64,000 bases of DNA, taken from positions 1,426,001 through 1,490,000 of the forward strand of contig JADJPM010000001.1 in NCBI GenBank assembly GCA_016713245.1. The letters run 5' to 3'. Made by a program: the position numbers and the translations under genes. The notes under the pieces are model-generated. The model made no database searches. It worked only from the letters and a program-made list of their open reading frames with translations, and was not told where the DNA came from. This document shows, piece by piece, positions 50,704 through 60,200 of the stretch; within the stretch, counting starts at the first letter, position 1; the number at the start of each line of letters is the position of its first letter. The DNA comes from Verrucomicrobiaceae bacterium. Lineage in GTDB: Bacteria; Verrucomicrobiota; Verrucomicrobiia; Verrucomicrobiales; Verrucomicrobiaceae.

Positions 50704-52110
50704 TCACGCGAGGATGTCTTTGATCACCTTCGCGCCCTCGACACCGCTCAGTCGTGCGTCGAGGCCCTGAAACTTGAAGCTGAAGGCGTTGTGGTCGATG
50801 CCGAGCTGATGAAGCATCGTCGCGTGCAGATCATGCACCGTCGTGATCTTCTCGATCGCCGCGTAGCCGAGGTCATCGGTCGAACCATGCACGATGCCGC
50901 CACGGATGCCCGCACCGGCCATCCACACGCTCATCGCCTTATTGTGATGATCGCGACCGCTGCCGCCTTGCGACATCGGCGTGCGACCAAATTCGCCCGC
51001 CCACACGATGAGTGTCTCCTCCAGCATGCCGCGCTGTTTAAGATCGGTGATCAGCGCCATGCACGCGCGGTCGATTTCCTCCGCTTTGAGCTTCACGCCA
51101 TCCTTCACGCCGCCGTGGTGGTCCCAGTCCTTGTGATAAAGCTGGATGAACCGCGTGCCACGCTCCGCGAGTCGGCGTGCGAGCAGACAATTCGACGCAA
51201 ACGAGCCATCGCCCGGCTGGCAGCCGTAAAGCTCCAGCGTTTTTGTGCCTTCCTTGCTCACATCCATCAGGTCCGGCACACTCGCCTGCATTTGGAAGGC
51301 CATTTCATACTGCGCGATGCGCGTGGCGATCTCCGGATCGTCCACGAGGGCATCGCGCTGCTTGTTCAGCGCATTGATCGCCGCCACGTCGGCTCCCTGG
51401 CGGTCACGCGTGACGCCGTTCGGATTCGTGAGATACAAAACGGGATCGCCTTTGGCCCGAAGTTGCACGCCTTGATACTTCGACGGCAAAAAGCCGCTGC
51501 TCCACTGTCGCGCCGCGATGGGCTGATTTTGCCCGCCTCGGCCGAGCGAGGTCAAAACGACGAACCCCGGCAAGTCCGAAGCCTCCGTGCCGAGTCCATA
51601 CGTCACCCACGCGCCCATGCTCGGCCGTCCGGCGATCTGCGAGCCGGTGTTCATGAACATGTGCGCCGGATCGTGATTGATCGCATCCGTCGTCATGCTG
51701 CGGATGAGGCAGATGTCATCGATCACGCTCCCGATCTGCGGAAACAGCTCACATATCTCGATCTGGTTCTTCCCGAACTTCGCGAACTTGTGCTGCGGCC
51801 CGAAGCAGTTCAGCGGCTTGCCTTGAAGCTGCGCGAGCTGCTGTCCCTTCGTGAACGACTCCGGCATCGGCTTCCCATCCATCGCCGCCAGCTTTGGCTT
51901 CGGATCAAACGTCTCCAAATGCGATGGCCCGCCCGCCATTGTCAGCCAGATCACCCGCTTCGCCTTCTGAGGCAGCGGCAGTTTCGTCAAAACGCCCGGC
52001 ATGGGAGCTGCCGCGGCCGGTTTCAACAACGAAGCCAACGCCACGGCTCCGAGACCTTGCGAAGACTTGCCGAGGAAGGCGCGGCGATGGAGAAAGCTGG
52101 GGGTGTTCAT
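50704..52110 (-). CDS. DUF1501 family protein, Tat-exported (copy 1)
   Basis: A 468-aa protein with a twin-arginine signal (FLHRRAFLGKSSQGLGAVALASLL). Alkaline-phosphatase-like blocks are AKRVIWLTMAGGPSHLETFDPKP (metal-binding start), NHDPAHMFMNTGSQIAGRPSMGAWVTYGLG, and near the end EETLIVWAGEFGRTPMSQGGSGRDHHNKAMSVWMAGAGIRGG with a DHH motif. DUF1501 proteins are secreted, widespread in Planctomycetes/Verrucomicrobia, and usually paired with DUF1553 or cytochrome proteins; here the gene upstream encodes a heme-binding propeller/HEAT protein in the same direction. The true activity is unknown. It is closely similar to the DUF1501 gene at 60.6-62.0 kb. Confidence 0.93.
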   Translation of the reverse strand: MNTPSFLHRRAFLGKSSQGLGAVALASLLKPAAAAPMPGVLTKLPLPQKAKRVIWLTMAGGPSHLETFDPKPKLAAMDGKPMPESFTKGQQLAQLQGKPLNCFGPQHKFAKFGKNQIEICELFPQIGSVIDDICLIRSMTTDAINHDPAHMFMNTGSQIAGRPSMGAWVTYGLGTEASDLPGFVVLTSLGRGGQNQPIAARQWSSGFLPSKYQGVQLRAKGDPVLYLTNPNGVTRDRQGADVAAINALNKQRDALVDDPEIATRIAQYEMAFQMQASVPDLMDVSKEGTKTLELYGCQPGDGSFASNCLLARRLAERGTRFIQLYHKDWDHHGGVKDGVKLKAEEIDRACMALITDLKQRGMLEETLIVWAGEFGRTPMSQGGSGRDHHNKAMSVWMAGAGIRGGIVHGSTDDLGYAAIEKITTVHDLHATMLHQLGIDHNAFSFKFQGLDARLSGVEGAKVIKDILA

Positions 52111-52115
52111 GAGGC

Positions 52116-52229
52116 AAATGACGAAATCAGAATGAGGAATGATGAATCAATGACGAAGTTCGAAGGGCAAATGTTGCGATTGAGGCATTGGAGCTTCATT
52201 CCTCATTCGGAATTCTGGTTTCGTCATTT
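52116..52229. repeat. Dispersed AT-richer repeat, copy A
   Basis: Located between the DUF1501 start and the heme-protein stop. The left part (52116-52180) reads AATGAGGAATG and ATCAATGACGAAG. The right part (52196-52229) is an approximate inverted copy of the left arm. A close copy lies at 56.5 kb and a split copy at 60.5 kb. Confidence 0.75.
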
Positions 52230-54659
52230 CGAACTCGCCGCTGGCTTCTTCCCAAGATTCTTCAACTCCGTCTCCGTCCACATCATCAGCCGCCCTTTCT
52301 CCTGCTCGCGGATTTTGGTGACATTCGCCGTTTCGACAGCACCGGCGGTGTGTTCCCACTCGCGGCGGATGTAGGTGAGGACGCCGGCGATGTCTTCGTC
52401 GGTGAGTTGGGGAAGCGGGGGCATGGCGAGGTTGTAGGTGCGGCCGCTGACCTTCACGGGACCGGCGAGGCCGTGCATGACGATGCGGGCGAGCACCTCG
52501 GGCTTGCCGAGCACCCATTCGCTATCGACGAGCGGTGGGGCGAGGCCGTCGAGGCCGAAGCCGTGCGGCTGATGGCAGGCGGCGCAAAGCGTGGCGTAGA
52601 TGGTTTTGCCTTTTTCAAAGAGCGCGGTCTGCGTCTCGGTGAGCGGTATGATGACGGGCGGGGCCGGTGCGCCGGGTTTGCCGGGCCAGACGAGGCGATT
52701 CGCGAGGCTGGAGGCCAGTTTGAGCTGCTTCAAGTTCTCCGGCGCTTTGTCGAGCCACACGAGCTTCACGGTCTTTGATTTGCTGTCCGACTTTGAAAGG
52801 CCTTTGAGAATGGTGTCACGGTTTTCGGGCGAGTTGGCGGCCAGTTCGAGCATGTCGGCGATGGGACCGGCTTTTCCGGCGAGCGCGGTCAATTCGGCCA
52901 AAGTGCCGATGACGGCCTTCGAGCCTTCAGAAGGCGTTTGAGCGAGTATTTTGGCAAACGCGGCCTCTTTGCCGCGCAGGCCGGTGAGCGCGGCTTCGCG
53001 AATGAGGGCGTTTTTGCCGTGTGCGACGAGCAGCGGGGCCAAAGCGGCCTCGTTGATCGTTTTGATGGCGAGGTTGGCGAGCACGAGCGGATGCTTTTCA
53101 GCGGCGAGATCGAAAACGTAGTCGCGAGGTGCCACACGCGCCGCGGCGGCACGGACGTGCTCGCTTTTGTCGGTGAGCGCGGTTTTCACGAGGTCCGGCG
53201 TGATGGCGGCGAGTCCATCGAGCGTCCACAACGCATGCTCGCGGGCAATAGCGCTTTCGTCTTGCAGCAACTCCTTCAAAGCGGGCACCGCGGAGGCATC
53301 GGCGGACTCGACGATGAGTCGCTGTGCGGTGTCGCGCACCCAGCCGTTGGCATGCGTAAGCAGTTTCGCGTCTTTCGTGACCTTCACCGGCTTCGCGCCG
53401 CTGCCTTCCGGCACGATGCGCCAAATGCGGCCCATGTTGAAGGGCTGCTCGAGTTTCCGCGCCTGGATGTTCGCGATGAGGTAATGCGTGAGGAAGCTCT
53501 GGTGCTGGATGATGCCGCGATACATGTCCACGAGGTAAAGCGCACCATCGGGGCCGTTGCAGGCATTCACCGGACGGAAGCGCTCGTCGGTGGAGGTGAG
53601 GAACTCGCTGCCTTTGGCGGTGTTCGTGGCTTTCACGACACCATCGGCCTCGCTCATGGTGAAACGCTTCACCAAATTCGCCGCAGGCTCGGGCACGAAG
53701 GCGTTGCCGCGATACGCCGCCGGAAACGCGTCACCGCGATAAATCAGCGCGCCGCAGGTGGCGGTCGGCTTTGCCAGCGTGCCATCGGCGCGGAGTGTTT
53801 TGCTGTCGTAACCACGGTTCACACCTGGCGTAGGATGTGCGGGATAGAGCGTCTGATCGCTGGCGAGCTTCGCATTGATGCTGCTGGCCTCGCGCAGGAG
53901 CGGATGCCGCGCAAAGGCCTCCGCTGGAAGCAGATCGGCGCGGAGCATGTCGCTGTTGTAGTTGAAGTAGAGCCGGCCGTGGTCGTCCTGGCAGAGTCCC
54001 CACTGACCGCGACCAAGTCCCACGTCCCGCTGCCACACGCCGCCGCGCAGTTTGAAGCGAAAGCTGCAGCCCGCGCTCCAGATGCCGTTGTCCATGCACC
54101 ACACGGGCGAGTTGCTCATGTGCTCCGGCTGTCCGCCTGCCGCGCCGTAGTCGGTGGCGATGGTTTCCTTCACATCCGCCACGCCATCGCCGTCCGTGTC
54201 TTTGCAGAAGATCAAATTCGGCGGCACGGAGATCAACGCGCCGCCATTCACCGCCATCACCGCCCGCGGCATGACGAGCTTGTCGAGAAACGCCGTCGCC
54301 TTGTCCATGCGCCCGTCGCCATCCGTGTCTTCGAGCAGCGAAACACGTCCCGTGGGCTCCTTTTCGCCCGCGCCGTTGAGATCGTGCATGTAACCGCGCA
54401 TCTCGCAGACATAGAGCCGCCCCTGATCATCAAAACTCATCGCCACTGGCGATTCGATCATCGGCTCCGATGCCACCAGTTCGATGCGAAAGCCTTTTTC
54501 GACCGCGAAGGTCTTCATCGCCTCTTCCGGCGACAACGGCTTCGGCGGTGGCAGTTTGAACTTCAGCTCGACCTTCTCCGGGCCGGCGTTCTTGGAATGC
54601 ACCGCCAGTGCGTGTGGCGCGAGCGAGAGACAGAGGAGAGCGATGAGGGGGCGCGTCAT
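52224..54659 (-). CDS. PVC-type heme-binding propeller/HEAT-repeat protein with C-terminal cytochrome c
   Basis: An 811-aa secreted protein (signal LIALLCLSLAPHALA). The N-terminal part is a soluble glucose dehydrogenase-like propeller: GFRIELVASEPMIESPVAMSFDDQGRLYVCEMRGYM, then DTDGDGRMDKATAFLDKLVMPRAV and KCNGPDGALYLVDMYRG-like repeats. HEAT-like helices (LKELLQDESAIAREHALWTLDGLAAI) follow. A monoheme cytochrome c domain closes it: CAACH at 692-696 (CxxCH, with TLCAACHQPHGFG). The architecture is the Planctomycetes/Verrucomicrobia heme-binding dehydrogenase family, thought to oxidise sugars or similar substrates in the periplasm. It lies directly upstream of the DUF1501 gene and probably forms a unit with it. 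Its last codons lie within the dispersed repeat. Confidence 0.92.
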   Translation of the reverse strand: MTRPLIALLCLSLAPHALAVHSKNAGPEKVELKFKLPPPKPLSPEEAMKTFAVEKGFRIELVASEPMIESPVAMSFDDQGRLYVCEMRGYMHDLNGAGEKEPTGRVSLLEDTDGDGRMDKATAFLDKLVMPRAVMAVNGGALISVPPNLIFCKDTDGDGVADVKETIATDYGAAGGQPEHMSNSPVWCMDNGIWSAGCSFRFKLRGGVWQRDVGLGRGQWGLCQDDHGRLYFNYNSDMLRADLLPAEAFARHPLLREASSINAKLASDQTLYPAHPTPGVNRGYDSKTLRADGTLAKPTATCGALIYRGDAFPAAYRGNAFVPEPAANLVKRFTMSEADGVVKATNTAKGSEFLTSTDERFRPVNACNGPDGALYLVDMYRGIIQHQSFLTHYLIANIQARKLEQPFNMGRIWRIVPEGSGAKPVKVTKDAKLLTHANGWVRDTAQRLIVESADASAVPALKELLQDESAIAREHALWTLDGLAAITPDLVKTALTDKSEHVRAAAARVAPRDYVFDLAAEKHPLVLANLAIKTINEAALAPLLVAHGKNALIREAALTGLRGKEAAFAKILAQTPSEGSKAVIGTLAELTALAGKAGPIADMLELAANSPENRDTILKGLSKSDSKSKTVKLVWLDKAPENLKQLKLASSLANRLVWPGKPGAPAPPVIIPLTETQTALFEKGKTIYATLCAACHQPHGFGLDGLAPPLVDSEWVLGKPEVLARIVMHGLAGPVKVSGRTYNLAMPPLPQLTDEDIAGVLTYIRREWEHTAGAVETANVTKIREQEKGRLMMWTETELKNLGKKPAASSK

Positions 54660-54769
54660 GGGGGAGGCGATTTCAACGCATTCAGCTTGGCATTCCTCTC
54701 GTTCGAGATGGTCTCGACCCTCGGATAAACTAAGTTGACTAAGCTCCCCGCTCTCCCACCTTCACATTC

Positions 54770-55012
54770 ATGAGCACGATCACCACACATCAGGCCAAGA
54801 CCCACCTCTCACGCTACCTCGCCGAAGTCGAGAAAGGGCACGAATTTATGATCGCACGCGGGCAGAAGGTGGTGGCGATGCTCATGCCAGTGAAAAAGCC
54901 CCGAGGTAAACCGCGCCCGATGGCCGGTGAAATCAAAGGCAAGCCCTTTGAGTTTTCACTGGAAGCGCTAGCTCCACTCTCGGCGGAAGAACTCAAGAAC
55001 TGGGGGTTATGA
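54770..55012 (+). CDS. Antitoxin, Phd/YefM type
   Basis: An 80-aa protein, MSTITTHQAKTHLSRYLAEVEKGHEFMIARGQKVVAMLMPVKKP. The H-Q-A-K-x-x-L-x-x-x-L-x-x-V-E-x-G-x-x-x-x-I-x-R-x-x-K-V-V-A pattern is the Phd/YefM DNA-binding fold. The C-terminal GKPFEFSLEALAPLSAEELKNWGL should block the toxin. Its stop overlaps the toxin start by ATGA. It is divergent from the heme-protein gene. Confidence 0.9.
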   Translation: MSTITTHQAKTHLSRYLAEVEKGHEFMIARGQKVVAMLMPVKKPRGKPRPMAGEIKGKPFEFSLEALAPLSAEELKNWGL

Positions 55013-55395
55013 AATACCTGCTCGACACCTGCGCCTTCCTCTGGGTCTCGCAACAGCCCAAGATGCTCTCCGTCGCAGCGAAAGCCGCTATCAATGACCA
55101 AACGAGCGAGTTGTTCGTCAGTGATGTGAGCCTCTGGGAGATCACCTTGAAACACTCGACCGGGAAACTGCCTTTGCCCAAAGCCCCTCGTTTATGGATT
55201 CCGGAAAAGATAGCCTTCCATCAGTTCAAGCCATTGCCGGTCAATCATGAGTGCCTTTATCTCAGCGGCGAGCTGCCGCGTGTTCATGCCGACCCCTTTG
55301 ATCGCCTGATCGCGGCCCATGCGATTGCTGAGGGCATGACGCTGCTGTCACCTGACACGCCGCTCTCCGACTTGGGCGCCTCGAGAATTTGGTAA
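55009..55395 (+). CDS. PIN-domain toxin (VapC-like)
   Basis: A 128-aa PIN protein: LLDTCAFLWVSQQPKM gives the first acidic residue, LFVSDVSLWEITLKHSTGKL the second (Glu), and DPFDRLIAAHAIAEGMTLLSPD the third and fourth Asp. These four acidic residues coordinate Mg and cleave RNA in VapC toxins. It is the partner of the overlapping Phd-type antitoxin and one of two PIN cassettes in the window. Confidence 0.9.
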   Translation: MKYLLDTCAFLWVSQQPKMLSVAAKAAINDQTSELFVSDVSLWEITLKHSTGKLPLPKAPRLWIPEKIAFHQFKPLPVNHECLYLSGELPRVHADPFDRLIAAHAIAEGMTLLSPDTPLSDLGASRIW

Positions 55396-55523
55396 ATCAG
55401 CGGCTAATGCGTCACTCAATCCAGCTCGCAATCTTCTCCGCGCTGCTGCAGCAGTTGCAGCTTTTGCTCGCGGTGACGGCGTGGGTGAATTGCGTGAACA
55501 TCAGTCGATGTTGCCAAACCTGA
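55396..55523. other. Short non-coding gap after vapC
   Basis: No gene can be supported. A 29-codon minus-strand ORF (55412-55501) encodes a Cys-rich peptide (with CNCCSS), possibly a remnant of a longer gene. No terminator or promoter was recognised. Confidence 0.4.
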
Positions 55524-56453
55524 TCATTTCTTCGGCTTCGGCTGCTCGGACGCCTTGATCGTCAAAGACGGCACAGGATCGGTTTTGCCGGCGAAGGCAT
55601 TCCAGGCGTTTTGGAAGGCGGCGGCGTCACGCACGTCGCCTTCGGCAATGAGCCATTGGTAGCGGAGTTTGAAGGGCGATTCGGCGCTGGCTTTGCCTTT
55701 GGGGAACATGCCGAAGCGGCCGTAGTCGCGGTAGGCGGAGGTGGCGGTGTCCTTCGGGTTGTTGGGATGATTGAGGATCACAACGGTGAAGGTTTTGCCT
55801 TCCACGGCGAAGATCTCGGCGGCCCAGGGCAGGTCCTTCACCTTGTGAGCGTCGATGTTTTCGCCGGGGAAGATGTAAGTCGTCGTTTTCGTGTCCACGA
55901 GCTCGCTCGGGCGGAACTGCGCACCGGCGTGCTCAGGATCGCCATTCATGTCGGCCTCGCCGCTCACGGTTTTGATGGCGCTGTTCATTTCGATGCCGAG
56001 ATAGAAGGGCTTCGCGGGCGTGGTGAAGGTGAAACGACGTTCTTCGGTGAGAAAAGGCGCAGTGGTATCGCCCTGCCAGTCGATGTGCGCGGTGAAGGCG
56101 TTTTCGCCCGGCGCGACCTTCGTCACGACCTGGTCTCCGCCCTTCATGTGCCAGCGGTCATACGATTTGCCGCCATAGCCGATCTTGCTGAAGCCGAGGA
56201 AGATGCCGCGATGATGCGTGAAGTTGAAACCCGCGCCTTTCGTGAGCCGCGTGGAGCCATCGGCGCTGAAAACGTGCATGTAGGGCTTGTAGGTCTCGTG
56301 ATGCTTCTCCGGCGTGCTGAGATCATTCGCCATCATGAGCTTCGCGACGACCTTGCCGCCATTGGCGACCGCGACGTGATCCTTCTCCGCGACCGTGATG
56401 TCGAAGGCGAAGGTGGGAAGCGTGAGGGCGAGGAAGAGGAGGGTGTTTTTCAT
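55524..56453 (-). CDS. DUF6807 (PmoA-like) secreted protein
   Basis: A 309-aa protein with signal MKNTLLFLALTLPTFAF. Its body reads VAVANGGKVVAKLMMANDL, HHETYKPYMHVFSADGSTRLTKG, FNFTHHRGIFLGFSKIGYGGKSYDRWHMKGGDQ, then FLTEERRFTFTTPAKPFYLGIEMNSAI, TYIFPGENIDAHKVKDLPWAAEIFAVEGKTFTVVILNHPNNPKD. The PY-x-H-V-F and T-H-H-R-G-I-F blocks define DUF6807, a beta-sandwich family annotated as methane oxygenase PmoA in some databases although there is no evidence of oxygenase function. It is common in Planctomycetes/Verrucomicrobia beside glycoside hydrolases. Its real function is unknown. A copy of the dispersed repeat lies directly upstream of its start. Confidence 0.88.
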   Translation of the reverse strand: MKNTLLFLALTLPTFAFDITVAEKDHVAVANGGKVVAKLMMANDLSTPEKHHETYKPYMHVFSADGSTRLTKGAGFNFTHHRGIFLGFSKIGYGGKSYDRWHMKGGDQVVTKVAPGENAFTAHIDWQGDTTAPFLTEERRFTFTTPAKPFYLGIEMNSAIKTVSGEADMNGDPEHAGAQFRPSELVDTKTTTYIFPGENIDAHKVKDLPWAAEIFAVEGKTFTVVILNHPNNPKDTATSAYRDYGRFGMFPKGKASAESPFKLRYQWLIAEGDVRDAAAFQNAWNAFAGKTDPVPSLTIKASEQPKPKK

Positions 56454-56463
56454 GGAAAGGGAG

Positions 56464-56528
56464 GGAATGAGGAAACCAGAATGAGGAATGCCGAATCAAT
56501 GACGAAGCACGAAGGCCGAATGTTGCGG
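56464..56528. repeat. Dispersed AT-richer repeat, copy B
   Basis: About 60 nt closely matching copy A: both read CAGAATGAGGAATG, GAATCAATGACGAAG, CGAAGG and AATGTTGCG in the same order and spacing. It lies 11 nt upstream of the DUF6807 start codon and lacks the inverted right half of copy A. Confidence 0.75.
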
Positions 56529-56598
56529 CGGTCACAAGTTCAAGAGTTTGTCGTTCTCCCGCCTTGCGCCCGATGACGATGCTGCCAAGCATGTCTCC

Positions 56599-57237
56599 AT
56601 GTTCACTCGGTCGTTTATTCACGTTCTGACGCTTGTTTGCTGCACATTGAGCTGTTGGAGCCAGGAGAATCTGTTCGATGAGGCCCGCTGGAAACGTGAG
56701 GGCTTGATTCGAGCCACGAACAGCTTTGTGCAGACGACTCGCGCCCCGCATCCCGAGAATGCCCAGATTTCCGCGTTCCATTGTGAAAGGGAATCTCGCT
56801 GGTGGGGCAACCTGGTAGTCGTCCGGCATGACGGCGATGCCATGTTCGGCTTCGTTTCCCTGCCTGCCGACTACTTGGAGAATGCGGGACACTATGTTCG
56901 CGACATCTCTTGGCGGAAAATCCGTGAGGTCGGCTGGGTACTGCAAGTGCTAACGAGCACCCATCGAGGCAACGGCTCGCTCTGGCTGCTAGAAATCAGG
57001 GACGGCAAAATGTGTTCCTTGATGAACACCCGCGCTGTGGCGGAAAATAACGAGCGTTGGTTCGACCACGGCCAATTGCAGATCGAATACATGGACACTG
57101 ACACTTCTAAGCCAGTCATCATGCGCCTGCACGGAACGGAGCACCAACTTGATGAAGATGGTCGGCAGTCTGACAAGAAAGTGGAAGCATACTGGGTTTG
57201 GGAGGCTTCCAAACGCCTGTTCCTCCCAATGAAATAG
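56599..57237 (+). CDS. Secreted protein of unknown function
   Basis: A 212-aa protein not recognised. The start at 56599 gives MFTRSFIHVLTLVCCTLSCWSQ, a signal sequence with a Cys pair; an earlier in-frame ATG at 56548 adds 17 residues. The mature part is a beta-rich domain: RWWGNLVVVRHDGDAMFGFVSLPADYLE, REVGWVLQVLTSTHRGNGSLWLLEIRDGKM, and a C-terminal segment YWVWEASKRLFLPMK. No catalytic motif is visible. It is followed 33 nt later by the 1082-aa gene in the same direction, so they may form one unit. Both look AT-richer than the surroundings and have weak similarity to the core genes, suggesting acquisition. Confidence 0.7.
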   Translation: MFTRSFIHVLTLVCCTLSCWSQENLFDEARWKREGLIRATNSFVQTTRAPHPENAQISAFHCERESRWWGNLVVVRHDGDAMFGFVSLPADYLENAGHYVRDISWRKIREVGWVLQVLTSTHRGNGSLWLLEIRDGKMCSLMNTRAVAENNERWFDHGQLQIEYMDTDTSKPVIMRLHGTEHQLDEDGRQSDKKVEAYWVWEASKRLFLPMK

Positions 57238-57270
57238 ACTCCAAGAGCGTAGAATGACCCGCATACCCGC

Positions 57271-60200
57271 ATGTTCTCGCGCCACCTTTTCTTCTCGTGC
57301 CTACTTCTGATTCCGTGCATCGGACTCACGCATCCGGCTTTGATTGGCGAGTATCCGGAGCGTTTTCCCGGCAAGACACTGCAACAGATACGTGATGAGT
57401 GGGAGCCTGCGCCAGAGGATGCCTGGACGGAGGCAGACCTGCTATCGGAGGCCCGTGCGCTGGTCGATGCCTGGACGACGCTGCTCGAGGCGGAGCGGAA
57501 AGCACGGGTGGGCAAACTCGTGGCGGAAAACCGCCGTGGCGACTATCGAAAGCGATTTGCGAACCTCGCGCATGACATGGACGACCTCACGGGCGCGGAT
57601 AACGCAGAGGCCAAAAGCTATCTGGATTGGCGGATGGATCATCTGAATGAGGACGATGGCTTCTTTGAGGATCAGCCAAGGGGTGCCTGGGATGAAACAC
57701 CCGCGCAAAAGACCGAAAGGGAGAAGGCGTGGGCCGAGAGACGGCATCAAGAGGTGCGTGAGATCACTCTGCGTGCCGAGACGGCTGGTGGATCTCTGAA
57801 GCCACACTGGTTGGTGCAAGCAGGGGCGGTGGAGTTCCGTCATCGACGATATCGAGAGTCGGAAACCAGCTTTCAGCATGTGCTGGATGTCTTTCCCCAA
57901 CATCCAAGGTCAGAAGTCGCTGCGCTGATGCTGGCCAGGTTGCGCTGGGAGGAGTGGAGGCAAACAGCAGGCCATCCCCTGAGGGACGACAAGAAATTGC
58001 ATGAACTACAAACAGCATGGTGGCGTGCGGCACAGCTCTACCGAGACAAATATCCGCAAGGCCGCTTTTTGATCGATCTCTACGGCTGGGAGGCAGGCTA
58101 CTATTTGACAAGTGGCAGCCCGGAGATGGCGATGCAGTTCTTTTTAGCTCAAACACGCGACTCGGCCCATCCCGAGGTTCGGCGCAGAGCTTTCCAACAG
58201 ATCGAATGGATGCTGCGTGATCTCGTGGAGGTCAGCGATCTGCCGTGGGACGAAATCGCCAAGGAGCCGCTGGTGGCGCTACGCATGGGTTATCACCTCA
58301 TGGATTCTCGGAGTCAGGTGGATCTCGGTGCGCTCATGCAGAGACGCAGCGGCGAGGATCATCGAGTGCTGGAGACATTGGTGCCCGATCTGGCTGCGGT
58401 CAGGAAGCGAGCACGTGAAGCGTGGTTGTCCCTGGATGCAGCATTGGACCGCCAAGCAGAGACCTATGGAGGAAGGTTTGCCCCTGTGCGGCAGGTGTTG
58501 CATGCTTGGTCACTGATCTCTCGCGGACACGCGAGCGTGGCGCTGGGCGTCGAGGAAACAGAAGAGGACAGTCCTGCCGCGGATGATCTGGCACTGACGC
58601 GATTGTTTGCATGGATCAAGGCCGGACGGCATGCCGAAGCGGTTCGTAGCATTGAGGCTTTTCAGGCCAAATATACGAACTCACCCCTGAATCGCGGGCT
58701 CACACTGAGATGTGTCGATGCCTGGGTGGAACTGGGCCAGATCGAGACGGCCTTGCCACTGCTTTGGGACATGCTGGAGGGCCGTGACGCAGCCACACTG
58801 CATGGTGGGATCGACGAACGCCCGGCACTGCATCTGCCCGGAGAGGTCACGCAGCGAGCTACCGCAATCCTGAGTTTCGCCCCGCTGGACCGGCTCGCGA
58901 GAGCAGCGGACGCAGCAAAGAATCGTCCCCTGCTGAGTGCGGCACTGTGCGGAGCCCTCCGCACGCGGCACCTGAGCCGTGGTGAGTTTGATCAGTCACT
59001 CGCCTACGCTTCGGAGGCCGACTTTGAGGGCTGGCAGGATGGAAACTACAGCGAAGATGCTGCCGCCAAATCCACGCGTTGGCGCGAGGTGGCAAGCAAG
59101 TTAAAGCAGCTCACGCAGGCGGCAAAAGATGCCGCGTCATGGGAGGTGTTGGGATTGGAATGGCGGAAGCATCCACGTTTGCTCGATGGCGGCGTCGTGC
59201 ATCTGCCGCAGCCCTATTTTGTCGCGAGCCTCGGCGCTCCAGCTCATGAACTGCGTGTCTTGGCGTCCTATTTGCACATCCCTGATTCGGGGGCGGCGAA
59301 GATGCTGGATGAAAGACATGCGCTTACCCATGTGCGGGCGTGCTTTGAGCGGGCAGGCAGCCTAGCTGAGTTGAATGACTCGCTGTGTGAGCGGGCGGAA
59401 ATTTCACCTTATTGGATGGATCGCGCGGTGGAGATCGGAGATGCGGCGCTCTCGAAGAAGCTCGTCGCGCAACTGCAGCGCCCCGAGATCGTGCCGTGGA
59501 CTTTTCGTCCGGCGACCACGCTTGGCGTCTGGAAGCCCGGGCGCAGCGCTCTCTGGCAGGTGGAAATCGAGATCGCAACGGCGCTTGGCAGCATCACCGA
59601 GGGATTTTGGGAGCACTCTGCGGCGCTGAAGCGGCTGCAGGGGGAGGTAAAGTCGCTCGCCACGGGTGCAGAGGCTCTCAGTGAGGTGAACAAGCAACTC
59701 GCACACCTCCGCGAAACGGTGAAACACGAAGCTCCTGTGCTCAAAGCCGCCGCACTGCTCAATCACATCGACGATCTAAGACTGCTGGCTGCACAGCCAG
59801 GCGTGGGACGCGACGCTTTCGGCCGCTATGCCGCCCTACGCCTCGATCATCAGCCCGTTCCCGCCGATGATCCTGCTTTTGCCAGCATGAAGGACTTTGT
59901 GAACTTCTGGAACGCGGTGTCCACTCCGAGCGAAACAAATCATGAGGAAAACGGCTGGCGGCAACGCAGTGCAGAGGCGCAGATGAAGCGCATGCAGGCC
60001 TTTTTGGCCGATTTTCCGAAAAGCGTGAAGCGTGAGGCCGCGCTGGCGCGTCTGGCAGTGAACACACTGCGCATGACCCGCTGTCACTGTGGGCTGAAAT
60101 GGGATGAAAGCGGCTATGCGGCCTTCGTCATCGAGCGCGGATCTCCCTTCGATGGTGCAAGGGTGAGGGACGCCATCACCCAATATGAGAGTGAATTCAT

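Noticed and set aside
55412..55501. 29-codon minus-strand ORF with a Cys cluster
   Set aside because: Too short, no ribosome-binding site and no known family; recorded only as possible remnant.
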